Shown here: positions 45,121 to 52,604 of the stretch, piece after piece
Position numbering within the stretch: position 1 is the first letter of the stretch
Layout: every line of letters begins with the position of its first letter
The notes under the pieces: generated by a model
What the model was told of the DNA's origin: nothing
Databases searched by the model: none
The model's input: only the letters and a program-made list of their open reading frames with translations
DNA from: Coraliomargarita algicola
Lineage (GTDB): Bacteria > Verrucomicrobiota > Verrucomicrobiia > Opitutales > Coraliomargaritaceae
DNA length: 64,000 nucleotides
Reading direction: 5' to 3'
NCBI RefSeq assembly: GCF_033878955.1
Contig: NZ_CP138858.1
Coordinates: 3,933,001-3,997,000 of the forward strand
Translations under genes and position numbers: made by a program

Positions 45121-46479
45121 ATGAAAATTTGTTGTATTGGAGCGGGCTACGTTGGTGGTCCTACGATGGCGATGATTGCGCACAAATGTGCGGATCATAC
45201 TGTGACTGTGGTTGATTTGAATCAGTCGCGCATTGATGCGTGGAATTCGGATACTTTACCGATCTATGAACCCGGGTTGGATGCGGTGGTTCGGGAGGCT
45301 CGTGGAAAAAATTTATTTTTCTCCACGGACGTGGACACTGCGATTCATGAAGCGGAGATGATTTTTATAAGTGTTAATACGCCCACCAAAACTTACGGTG
45401 TCGGCGCGGGGCGTGCCGCAGATTTGCGTTTTATCGAAAAGTGTGCACGCAAAATTGCGGAAGTTTCTCAAGGCGACAAAATTGTGGTTGAAAAATCTAC
45501 TTTGCCGGTGCGCACTGCGGAGTCTGTTAAACGTATCTTGCAAGCCAATTCAAAGGGGCGAAAATTTCAAATTTTGTCCAATCCTGAGTTCTTGGCGGAA
45601 GGCACCGCAATTGCCGATCTCCAGAACCCCGACCGCGTATTAATCGGAGGCGAGCAAAGCCCCGATGGCTTGCTCGCTATTCAGAAGTTAGTCGACGTCT
45701 ATGCCAATTGGGTGCCGCGTGAGCAGATTATAACTACAAATCTATGGTCTTCTGAGTTGTCGAAGTTGACGGCGAATGCTTTTCTCGCGCAGCGTATTTC
45801 CTCGATCAATGCGATTTCCGCCTTGTGTGAAGCCACTGAAGCGAATGTGGACGAAGTGGCCACCGCGATTGGCACGGATAGTCGCATCGGACCAAAGTTT
45901 CTTAAATCATCGGTTGGTTTTGGTGGGTCTTGCTTTCAGAAAGATATTCTGAATTTGGTTTATCTTTGTCAGCATTTTGGCCTGCCGGAAGTTGCGAATT
46001 ACTGGGAAGGTGTCATTACGATGAATGACTATCAAAAGCATCGTTTCGCCCGGCGTGTGATTTCAACTCTGTTCAATACCGTTTCGGATAAGCGAATTGC
46101 AGTCTTGGGATTTGCTTTTAAGAAGGATACCAATGATACACGGGAATCGGCCGCAATCTATATTTGTGAGGACTTGATTAAAGAGCATGCGAATCTTGCA
46201 ATTTATGACCCGAAGGTGACTGAGGTGCAAATCCGGCAAGACTTGAATGTTTCGGTTGAGAATCCCCATGTGTCCGTTTGTGAAGATGCGTACACAGCAA
46301 CTGAAGGAGCGCACGCAGTGTTGATCCTGACTGAATGGGATGAGTTTAAGACATTGGATTATCAGCGGATATACGATCAAATGCAAATGCCTGCGTTTTT
46401 GTTTGATGGTCGTAATTTACTTGATTTGGAAGCTCTCAATCGAATTGGTTTTGAAGCGTCGGGCATTGGGCAGGGGTAG
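45121..46479 (+). CDS. ugd: UDP-glucose 6-dehydrogenase, animal-type
   Basis: Oxidises UDP-glucose twice with NAD to UDP-glucuronate. 452 residues: GAGYVGGPTMAMIAHKC (NAD motif), ISVNTPTKTYGVGAGRAADL, KSTLPVRTAESVKRIL, LSNPEFLAEGTAI, the catalytic cysteine in GFGGSCFQKDILNLVYLC and FKKDTNDTRES. Several segments (INAISALCEAT, VGFGGSCFQKDILNLVYLC) follow the animal UGDH pattern rather than the shorter E. coli Ugd. This branch is known in some bacteria. It sits 75 bp before UDP-xylose synthase, so product flow is direct. Confidence 0.95.
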   Translation: MKICCIGAGYVGGPTMAMIAHKCADHTVTVVDLNQSRIDAWNSDTLPIYEPGLDAVVREARGKNLFFSTDVDTAIHEAEMIFISVNTPTKTYGVGAGRAADLRFIEKCARKIAEVSQGDKIVVEKSTLPVRTAESVKRILQANSKGRKFQILSNPEFLAEGTAIADLQNPDRVLIGGEQSPDGLLAIQKLVDVYANWVPREQIITTNLWSSELSKLTANAFLAQRISSINAISALCEATEANVDEVATAIGTDSRIGPKFLKSSVGFGGSCFQKDILNLVYLCQHFGLPEVANYWEGVITMNDYQKHRFARRVISTLFNTVSDKRIAVLGFAFKKDTNDTRESAAIYICEDLIKEHANLAIYDPKVTEVQIRQDLNVSVENPHVSVCEDAYTATEGAHAVLILTEWDEFKTLDYQRIYDQMQMPAFLFDGRNLLDLEALNRIGFEASGIGQG

Positions 46480-46553
46480 ATCCTGGCGTGACTATTTATT
46501 ATCGAATTATTCAACGAAGCGCTTCGTTTGGCGGGAACTAGAAAGTTAAAATT

Positions 46554-47480
46554 ATGCGTATATTAATCACCGGCGGTGCTGGTTTTTTAGGTTCACACCT
46601 ATGTGAACGTCTTCTAAATGAAGGGAATGAAGTGATCTGCTTGGATAACTTCTTTACTGGACGAAAGTCAAATGTGGCGCATCTACTGCCGAATTCTAAT
46701 TTTGAATTGATGCGGCACGATGTGATCGATCCGTTTAAGGTAGAAGTGGATCAGATTTATAATTTGGCCTGCCCGGCCTCTCCTGTACATTATCAATATA
46801 ATCCGATCAAGACCACTAAGACATCGGTGATGGGGGCTATCAATTGTCTCGGTTTGGCTAAGCGTGTGAATGCGCGGGTTTTTCAGGCTTCAACTTCTGA
46901 AGTTTATGGCGATCCCGATGTGCATCCTCAGCCAGAGAGCTACTGGGGCCATGTCAATACGATTGGGATTCGCTCTTGCTATGATGAAGGCAAGCGCTGT
47001 GCGGAAACCTTGTTCTTCGATTATCACCGTGAGCACCAGGTCGACATTCGGGTTGTGCGTATTTTTAATACTTACGGGCCGCGGATGTTGGCGGATGATG
47101 GCCGAGTGGTTTCAAACTTTATTGTGCAAGCTTTGCAGGGCCAAGACATCACCGTCTATGGCGAAGGACAGCAGACTCGCTCCTTTTGCTATGTAGATGA
47201 TTTGATTGAGGGCTTCGTGCGTTTGATGAATCAGGAGCAGGTCGTCGGGCCAATGAATATTGGGAATCCGAATGAATTCACTATTCTTCAGTTGGCCCAG
47301 CGTGTGATTGAGCTGACCGGCAGCCAGTCAAAGATTGTCTACCGCCCAATGCCGCAGGATGATCCGAAGCAACGACAGCCGGATATCCGTCAAGCGCGTG
47401 AAGTGCTGGATTGGGAGCCTCAGGTTCAGTTAGATGCAGGCTTGAAGGCTACAATTGATTATTTTGCGCAGCAGCTTTAG
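46554..47480 (+). CDS. UDP-glucuronate decarboxylase (UDP-xylose synthase)
   Basis: Converts UDP-glucuronate to UDP-xylose. 308 residues: ITGGAGFLGSHLCERLLNEG, CLDNFFTGRKSNVAHLL, YNLACPASPVHYQYNPIKT, the catalytic STSEVYGDP and SCYDEGKRCAETLFFDY (Y-x3-K) and RIFNTYGPRM. These are characteristic of the UXS family and separate it from 4-epimerases and dTDP-glucose dehydratases. Together with ugd it indicates xylose (or an arabinose epimer) in the polymer. Confidence 0.95.
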   Translation: MRILITGGAGFLGSHLCERLLNEGNEVICLDNFFTGRKSNVAHLLPNSNFELMRHDVIDPFKVEVDQIYNLACPASPVHYQYNPIKTTKTSVMGAINCLGLAKRVNARVFQASTSEVYGDPDVHPQPESYWGHVNTIGIRSCYDEGKRCAETLFFDYHREHQVDIRVVRIFNTYGPRMLADDGRVVSNFIVQALQGQDITVYGEGQQTRSFCYVDDLIEGFVRLMNQEQVVGPMNIGNPNEFTILQLAQRVIELTGSQSKIVYRPMPQDDPKQRQPDIRQAREVLDWEPQVQLDAGLKATIDYFAQQL

Positions 47481-47490
47481 TTGCGGCTGG

Positions 47491-49386
47491 CTAACTGAGC
47501 CTTGTGGGGTCTGTTATAAATTCGACTAGCCTTGTGGGGTCTGTCATAAATTCGACTAGCCTTGGGTAGCTAGCAGAGCGATCAAAGTGTGCTTCAGCCA
47601 TTTGGCGGGCATGTAGGCTTTGGCTTGCGAGTCTGTTAGAATCGCTTAAATAATTTTCGAAGGCGGCGTGGAGTGAATCCACGTCGCCTTCTTTGTATTC
47701 CGAGCCTGCGTCCCATTCAGTGAGCAGTTGTCCGAGCTCTCCAGCTAGGCACGAAATCATAGGTAACGCTGCCGCCGCGTACTCGCCAGCCTTATAAGGA
47801 CAGGCGACTAGGCTCTGTGGTCGGTTCGCCACCAAAGCTAAGTCGGCCGCTGCGAAGCGCTCAGCAATCGCGTCTTTTTGTAAATAACCATGAAAGACGA
47901 CGCGCGGAAGTTTGAAGTTTGAAGTTTGGGGGGACTGTGGTTTTGGGGCGTAGCTTTGAGGGGGTGTTGGAGTGGTGAGGGCGTTTGCTTGCGCGAGTGT
48001 TTTTAGTTTTTCGAGTTGTGGGCCATCACCGACGAGATGAATTTGGACGGGAAAACGCCCTTCGGCTTTCCATTTGGCTGCAACTAGAATGATGGTTTCC
48101 AGGTCGTAGCCTGTGCCCATTGCGCCGAGGTAAATCGCCTGCAGCGGCTTCGCCGCTGAGTTTGGGGTGGGGAGTGGGACGTGGGGAGTCTGGGATCTGT
48201 CTTCGACGCTGTGGATTGTGGCTTCGCTGCCTCCTTTGCCTAGGCTACGTCGGGCGTGTTGGCGCACGTGCTGCGCTTCCTTCTCGGTGGATAAGCTGAC
48301 TTTTGATTGCTGACTTCTGTTCTCTGCGCCTAGCTCCCCGTCCTCCGTTTTCCGCTCTGCACTTTCTACTGCGCGCTCCGCGTCGCTACCGTGGTCGTCG
48401 AGTTGAATCGGCGTTGTCTGTGGTCCTACGGAGCGATGCGCTTTAGCCGTCGTTTTTTTCGTCGTAGCCGTCGTTTCTTTTGTCTCCGCCGTTGTATTCG
48501 ATGGCTGAAGCGCATCGCTCCTGTTTTGTTCCATGCATTTAGAGCGTTGAAAGCGCTCCAAGTCGGTGCCGTGGTAGCACAGATGCATCGGCTTGGGGCT
48601 CTGCCCCGCGACGCCCGCACAAGTCGCCTGTAATGGCGGATGGCGGATGGCGGATGGCGAATGTAGATATGTCTCTGCGAGATCTAGGTAGCTTTGGCCG
48701 ACCGCACTAATTTTGTCGGCGCCTTGATAGGCGCGTCGTGCGCTGCGATGCATAGGAGCGAGTAGCCGCGGGCCTAGTGCTTTGCGCAATGATTTGGGCA
48801 GAGCTTGGTAAAATGTTTCCGGCCAGGCGTCCATAATGTCCAGTATGACTTCGCAGGGCGAAATCATACTGGAGTGGAGAGTGTGCAGCGGCTTTGCCGC
48901 TGAGTTTAGAGTGGGGAGTGGGGAGTGGGAGGAGGGGGCTTCGTTTTGCGAGACTGAGTGCTTGGAGTCTTGATTCGGTTGCTGAAGCTGCACGCTACGA
49001 TTGAGCCAGTCCCTGATCCGGAAGGCTTGCTCGGCCACGCCGAGTGGGGGCAGTGAGACCACGATGCGGTCCGGAGGCAAGAGTTGTCCGGACTTTAGGG
49101 CGCTCATGGCTTCGTGGAAAAAACCTTGAGCGAATTGTCGGTGGTTTTTTAAGCGGGCGAAGCTAATGTTTTTAGTGTAGGGAGGTGTGTCAATTAGGCG
49201 GATCGAGAAGCCGTCGGTATCGGGGCAGGGCTTACGTTTGGATTTCGTGAGGTGCGAAAAGTCGGAGGACCACCAAATGACCTGATGACCTAGTGTGGCA
49301 AAGGTGCGACAGAGCGCCCAGTAGCGAAGCGGCACATCCGTTTCATTGGGAAGTTGATCGAATGGGTTGACGATCCAGATGCGCAT
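47491..49386 (-). CDS. Glycosyltransferase swollen by several repeat-derived inserts
   Basis: GT-B-type glycosyltransferase on the minus strand. The start is set at ATG 49386 (MRIWIVNPFDQLPNETDVPL); an in-frame ATG at 49461 adds 25 unconserved residues. Conserved pieces are RYWALCRTFATLGHQVIWWS, EVILDIMDAWPETFY, ADKISAVGQSYLDL, then the donor domain LGAMGTGYDLETIILVAA and ADLALVANRPQSLVACPYKA. Normal relatives have about 400 residues; this has 631. The extra length is low-complexity segments translated from heptamer arrays and REP-like hairpins (48902-48936, 48633-48660, 48430-48521, 48296-48365, 48158-48185, 47908-47935), plus a duplicated 10-residue C-terminal unit. No stop interrupts it. 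Whether it folds is uncertain. Confidence 0.8.
   Translation of the reverse strand: MRIWIVNPFDQLPNETDVPLRYWALCRTFATLGHQVIWWSSDFSHLTKSKRKPCPDTDGFSIRLIDTPPYTKNISFARLKNHRQFAQGFFHEAMSALKSGQLLPPDRIVVSLPPLGVAEQAFRIRDWLNRSVQLQQPNQDSKHSVSQNEAPSSHSPLPTLNSAAKPLHTLHSSMISPCEVILDIMDAWPETFYQALPKSLRKALGPRLLAPMHRSARRAYQGADKISAVGQSYLDLAETYLHSPSAIRHPPLQATCAGVAGQSPKPMHLCYHGTDLERFQRSKCMEQNRSDALQPSNTTAETKETTATTKKTTAKAHRSVGPQTTPIQLDDHGSDAERAVESAERKTEDGELGAENRSQQSKVSLSTEKEAQHVRQHARRSLGKGGSEATIHSVEDRSQTPHVPLPTPNSAAKPLQAIYLGAMGTGYDLETIILVAAKWKAEGRFPVQIHLVGDGPQLEKLKTLAQANALTTPTPPQSYAPKPQSPQTSNFKLPRVVFHGYLQKDAIAERFAAADLALVANRPQSLVACPYKAGEYAAAALPMISCLAGELGQLLTEWDAGSEYKEGDVDSLHAAFENYLSDSNRLASQSLHARQMAEAHFDRSASYPRLVEFMTDPTRLVEFITDPTRLS
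47499..47558 (-). repeat. Tandem 30-bp repeat at the 3' end of the 47491 gene
   Basis: Two copies of a 30-bp unit (47499-47528 and 47529-47558) with one base difference, encoding VEFMTDPTRL and VEFITDPTRL as a C-terminal duplication. Multiple of three, so the frame is kept. Confidence 0.9.
48142..48185. repeat. Hairpin plus GAGTGGG heptamers, copy A (inside CDS)
   Basis: CAGCGGC-TTC-GCCGCTG hairpin followed by the units GAGTTTG, GGGTGGG, GAGTGGG, ACGTGGG. The same composite recurs at 48885-48936. On the minus strand they encode PLPTPNSAAKPL and PLPTLNSAAKPL in the same protein. Confidence 0.85.
48296..48365. repeat. Ten-unit degenerate heptamer array inside CDS
   Basis: Units such as CTGACTT, TTGATTG, CTGACTT, CTGTTCT, CTGCGCC, CCGTCCT, CCGCTCT in strict 7-bp register. 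Several are identical to units flanking the PDH-operon four-helix-bundle remnant. Translated on the minus strand as ESAERKTEDGELGAENRSQQ. Confidence 0.85.
48430..48521. repeat. REP-like inverted repeat inside CDS
   Basis: Arms 48430-48452 and 48499-48521 are reverse complements at 21 of 23 positions, around a 46-bp loop rich in CGTCGT repeats. A third copy of the arm (21 of 23 identical) lies at 50217-50239 within the next glycosyltransferase gene. Confidence 0.85.
48633..48660. repeat. ATGGCGG heptamers inside CDS
   Basis: Three exact ATGGCGG units and one ATGGCGA. On the minus strand they encode HSPSAIRHPP in the insert of the 47491 protein. Confidence 0.85.
48885..48936. repeat. Hairpin plus GAGTGGG heptamers, copy B (inside CDS)
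   Basis: CAGCGGC-TTT-GCCGCTG followed by GAGTTTA, three GAGTGGG and AGGAGGG. Second insertion of the composite seen at 48142-48185, 740 bp away in the same gene. Confidence 0.85.
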
Positions 49387-49608
49387 CGGTGCCGGGGTAA
49401 GCTCCGAAATCTGTTCGAAGCCAATCGTGTCTTTGGATGAGAGTGCTCGATGGATAGCCACGTTAAAATTCGTAGTGACGAGCTTCCAGCTTGTCGAGAG
49501 CGGAGCGATTCAGATGCCAGCTACCAGAACTGAGTGCTACCTGCGTTGCCATTTCATTTTTCCTGTAAAAGCATGAAGCGTGGTTGACTTCAGTGGCTCG
49601 CATTTTAG

Positions 49609-49643
49609 CACTTCCCACTTCCCACTTCCCACTTCCCACTGCG
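49609..49643 (+). repeat. CACTTCC heptamer array
   Basis: Four exact CACTTCC units and CACTGCG, ending 10 bp before the start codon at 49654. It is the reverse complement type of the GAGTGGG/GGGAAGTG arrays and occupies the leader of the next glycosyltransferase gene. Confidence 0.9.
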
Positions 49644-49653
49644 TGCCCGAACG

Positions 49654-50955
49654 ATGCCAAAAAAGTTTTTAATTATTTCTCAAGTCTTTCCGCCGGACCC
49701 TGCGGCGGTGGGGCAGTATTTTGATGAGGCGGCCCAAGCCTTGCGTGCGGCAGGTCACGAGGTGACCATTCTGACAGCGAATCGTGGTTATGATGATCCC
49801 GAACAGAAGTTTGAAGCTTTTGAGAATCGTTCGGGAGTCGCGGTGCGGCGTTTGCCGGCGTCGTCTTTTGGTAAGGCCAGCATGCCGGTTCGGATTTTCG
49901 GACAGTTGTCGTTTTTGTTACAGTGCATTGTGCGTGGGCTTTTTCAGCGTGGCTTGACGGATCTGCTGGTTTCGACTTCCCCTCCGATGTGTGGCATTGT
50001 GGCGGTTTTGATTGGCTGGCTGCGCCCATCGGTCAAAGTTCACTATTGGGTGATGGATTTGAATCCCGATCAAGCGGTGGCCTTGGAGGTTTTTCAGCCC
50101 AAGCATCCACTGGTTAAGGCGATGGATTGGTTGAATCGCCGTATTTTGAAACGAGCGAGTTCGGTGATCGCTCTGGATCGTTTTATGGCGGCGCGCTTGC
50201 GAGTGAAGTTGGAAAGGGAGCGACGTGCTTTAGCCGTCGAACGTTCCCGCATTACAGTGATCCCGCCGTGGCCGATGGGGCAGCATGCTGAAGCGGTGGC
50301 GCATGCGGAGAATCCATTTCGTAAAGAGCATGGCTGGGCGGATCGATTTGTAGTGATGTTTAGTGGGAATCACAGTTGGGTGCATCCGCTGGGCACGATT
50401 CTGGATGCGGCGGAGCAGTTGGCGGAAGATCCTCGTTTTGTCTTCGTTTTTATCGGTGGCGGAAAAGGGAAAGCCGAAGTGGATGAGCGTATTGAGCGAT
50501 GGGGACATTTAGAAGCCGGACGCGCCCGACCGGCGGTGGTTTCCCTGCCGTATCAACCTTTGGAAGTGATTCGATATTCTCTCTCGGCTGCAGACCTGCA
50601 CTTGGTTTCACTGGGGGATCACATGGGCGGGATCGTGCATCCATGTAAGGTTTATGGGGCCTTAGCGATGGCGCGGCCAGTGCTGACTTTAGGTCCGCAG
50701 GAAAGTTATTTGAATGATATTTTAAGTGAGGATTGTGTGGGTTGGTCAGTAGCGCATGGTGATGTTGCGGGCGCAGTGCAAGCACTCCAGGCTGCGGCCG
50801 ACCTGTCGAGTGAGGCACGCAGCGAGATGGGAGCGCGCGCACGTGCTGTGGTGGCTCAGAAATTCAACCGCGAGCAGTTGCTGCAACAGTTTACAGACAC
50901 CGTGCTCTGGCCAGCAGACAGAGGTCAGAAGGCAGAGGACAGAGGTCAGATATGA
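49654..50955 (+). CDS. GT4-family glycosyltransferase, WcaI-like
   Basis: 433-residue GT-B enzyme of the WcaI/WbuB type: FLIISQVFPPDPAAVGQYFD, ALRAAGHEVTILTANRGYDD, VKVHYWVMDLNPDQAVALEV, SSVIALDRFMAARLRVKLER, RITVIPPWPMG, FVFVFIGGGKGKAEVDERIE and KVYGALAMARPVLTLGPQES. Two parts come from repeats: residues about 188-196 (GERRALAVE region) from a REP-like arm at 50217-50239, and the last 14 (PADRGQKAEDRGQI) from heptamers CAGAGGT and relatives at 50912-50953. The conserved core is otherwise complete. It is divergently arranged with the 47491 gene across a 267-bp region. Confidence 0.88.
   Translation: MPKKFLIISQVFPPDPAAVGQYFDEAAQALRAAGHEVTILTANRGYDDPEQKFEAFENRSGVAVRRLPASSFGKASMPVRIFGQLSFLLQCIVRGLFQRGLTDLLVSTSPPMCGIVAVLIGWLRPSVKVHYWVMDLNPDQAVALEVFQPKHPLVKAMDWLNRRILKRASSVIALDRFMAARLRVKLERERRALAVERSRITVIPPWPMGQHAEAVAHAENPFRKEHGWADRFVVMFSGNHSWVHPLGTILDAAEQLAEDPRFVFVFIGGGKGKAEVDERIERWGHLEAGRARPAVVSLPYQPLEVIRYSLSAADLHLVSLGDHMGGIVHPCKVYGALAMARPVLTLGPQESYLNDILSEDCVGWSVAHGDVAGAVQALQAAADLSSEARSEMGARARAVVAQKFNREQLLQQFTDTVLWPADRGQKAEDRGQI
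50217..50239 (+). repeat. REP-like arm, third copy (inside CDS)
   Basis: Matches the arm at 48430-48452 at 21 of 23 positions (GGAGCGA, then two changes, then CTTTAGCCGTCG). Translated in frame within the 49654 gene. Confidence 0.8.
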
Positions 50956-51064
50956 ATATCAATGAGTTATGGCACTTGTTGTCTCGTTAAAATGGTGCTG
51001 GCCGTGATTTATATATGTAACTGATTAAAATAGTGGCTGGCGTCTGTCCTCTGAATTTATCTGC
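50912..51064. repeat. Inverted heptamer pair without a gene
   Basis: Left arm 50912-50953: CAGCAGA, CAGAGGT, CAGAAGG, CAGAGGA, CAGAGGT, CAGATAT. Right arm 51044-51064: CTGTCCT, CTGAATT, TATCTGC, the reverse complement type. The 90 bp between them contain no gene. Same layout as around the four-helix-bundle genes, but empty. Confidence 0.75.
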
Positions 51065-51069
51065 GGTCC

Positions 51070-51882
51070 TTACAGTCGGTTTTGCATCCACTGTAACATG
51101 GCTTTGCCCCATGGGTGATTCTTGGCTAGGCCGATGCCGTGGCCTTCTTTTTCGTAAATGTGTAACTCGGCGGGGATGTTGTTGGCACGGAGTGCCTGGT
51201 AAAATAAGATGCTGTTTTCGGGGGGCACGCCGCCATCTTCGTTGGTATGGACCAGGAGTGTGGGGGGCGTTTGATCGCTGACCGCATTTTCTAGGCTGAG
51301 CTGCTGAATGAGTTGCGGCTCTGCTTCTGCGCCTAGTAAATTGTTGCGTGAGCCTAAGTGGGCGCAGTCTGCGTTGAGGCTGATAACGGGGTAGATCAGC
51401 GCCGCAAAGTTGGGGCGACTGTGTTGTTGGTCGATGGCATCACCGACGATGCCAGCTTCTACTTGTGCCTGTGTGGCGGCAGTGCCGGCCAGGTGTCCGC
51501 CCGCGGAGAAGCCCATAATGCCGATTTGGTCGGGTGCAATGAACCATTCGGCTGCATGGTGTCGGAGTGTGCGGATGGCGCGTTGCGCATCGATCAATGG
51601 GGCTGGATGACGATAGGGCGCGTAGCGATTTTCCAATACGGCCGCTGCGTGTCCGTGTGAGCTGAGGAAGCGTGCGATCCGGTGCCCTTCTTTGGGCACG
51701 GATAGGCCGCCGTAGCCACCGCCGGGGCAAATGATCATTGCCTGGCCACTGCGAAGTTCGGGACTGGGCAAATACATGGTGAGTCGCGGCAAGCCCGGAA
51801 GTGCTTCGCCGGCGAGCGGTGTGTTGTGTTCCCATAGGGGGAAGGTGAGGGGAAGTCCGGTGTGTAGGGTATCTGTATTCAT
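51070..51882 (-). CDS. Alpha/beta-hydrolase, acetylxylan-esterase-like
   Basis: 270 residues from ATG 51882 (an in-frame ATG at 51906 would overlap the upstream gene). The fold shows AMIICPGGGYGGLSVPKEGH (oxyanion loop HGGGxxG-like), IGIMGFSAGGHLAGTAAT with the nucleophile serine in G-F-S-A-G, the catalytic Asp region LLVHTNEDGGVPPENSILFY and the His in EKEGHGIGLAKN. Relatives deacetylate xylan or other sugars (BD-FAE/Axe type). No signal peptide is visible, so it is probably cytoplasmic. It ends the minus-strand operon rmlD, lipoate-ligase-like, esterase. Confidence 0.85.
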   Translation of the reverse strand: MNTDTLHTGLPLTFPLWEHNTPLAGEALPGLPRLTMYLPSPELRSGQAMIICPGGGYGGLSVPKEGHRIARFLSSHGHAAAVLENRYAPYRHPAPLIDAQRAIRTLRHHAAEWFIAPDQIGIMGFSAGGHLAGTAATQAQVEAGIVGDAIDQQHSRPNFAALIYPVISLNADCAHLGSRNNLLGAEAEPQLIQQLSLENAVSDQTPPTLLVHTNEDGGVPPENSILFYQALRANNIPAELHIYEKEGHGIGLAKNHPWGKAMLQWMQNRL

Positions 51883-51887
51883 AAATA

Positions 51888-52589
51888 TTATCTTTTTTGG
51901 TTCCATGCCCTGTCGGCAAAACGTTGTTTTTCACGCTCGATGCGTTCGCTGTTGAAGAGCGGGCGGATGTCTTCCAGCTCGCCGAGCGGGAGTTGGAGCG
52001 TCTGTGCTAATTGTGTTTGGAGCCGTGTTTGAAAGTGGGCGAAGTTGAACGCGTCGGGGAGTGTGCTGCGATCAAGGGAGCCTTGGATGAGGAGTCCCTG
52101 CCGCGTGCGCTTCATGGCGGCACCAGCGATTTTTTGTCCGTCGGGGCGGAGTACATCATTGGCGGCAGGTGTGACAAAGCATTGAGAGACAGGATCTGTG
52201 GACTTGCAGTTTCGGGGACAGGGGGCGAGGCGGCTCTCGATGTCCATTTCCTTGAGAGCAAGTTGGATCGCGTGGTGGACTTTTAGGTAGAGCTCACTGG
52301 CGGCGATGGCGGCGCAGGGGAGTGCGCGTTGAATGATGAGCGCGTAGGTCCAATCGTTGCGGTGATCCACGATGCCGCCACCTGTCAATCGCCGCACCAG
52401 TTGAATGTTGGGAGCTGTGGCTTGCACGACTTCAGTGTAGCGTTGTGAATAGCCAAAGCTGGCAGCAGGTTCCAGCCAGGCGTAGTGGCGCAAGGCCGCG
52501 AGTCCGTTGGGAATGCTTTCTAGCAGCGCGGCGTCGATCGCCATGTTGGTGCTGGCGTCGCCGAAGGCGTTGGGCAGTGCGATGAGCAT
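51888..52589 (-). CDS. Lipoate-protein ligase A-like protein
   Basis: 233 residues of the biotin/lipoate protein ligase fold. Landmarks: GDASTNMAIDAALLESIPNG, a strongly conserved LVRRLTGGGIVDHRNDWTYA (RR-TGGG), CFVTPAANDVLRPDGQKIAG and AAMKRTRQGLLIQGSLD with the catalytic lysine in DGQKIAGAA. The family attaches lipoate or octanoate to E2 and GcvH proteins. It lacks the C-terminal accessory domain of E. coli LplA, so it may be an LplA-like or octanoyl-transferase (LipM-type) enzyme. It could serve the PdhC encoded 50 kb away (inference). Confidence 0.85.
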   Translation of the reverse strand: MLIALPNAFGDASTNMAIDAALLESIPNGLAALRHYAWLEPAASFGYSQRYTEVVQATAPNIQLVRRLTGGGIVDHRNDWTYALIIQRALPCAAIAASELYLKVHHAIQLALKEMDIESRLAPCPRNCKSTDPVSQCFVTPAANDVLRPDGQKIAGAAMKRTRQGLLIQGSLDRSTLPDAFNFAHFQTRLQTQLAQTLQLPLGELEDIRPLFNSERIEREKQRFADRAWNQKR

Positions 52590-52604
52590 GGACAGGTCTC
52601 GGGC

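Noticed and set aside
48391..48633. Small Arg-rich reading frames on both strands near 48.5 kb
   Set aside because: They arise from the REP-like and CGTCGT repeats inside the 47491 gene.
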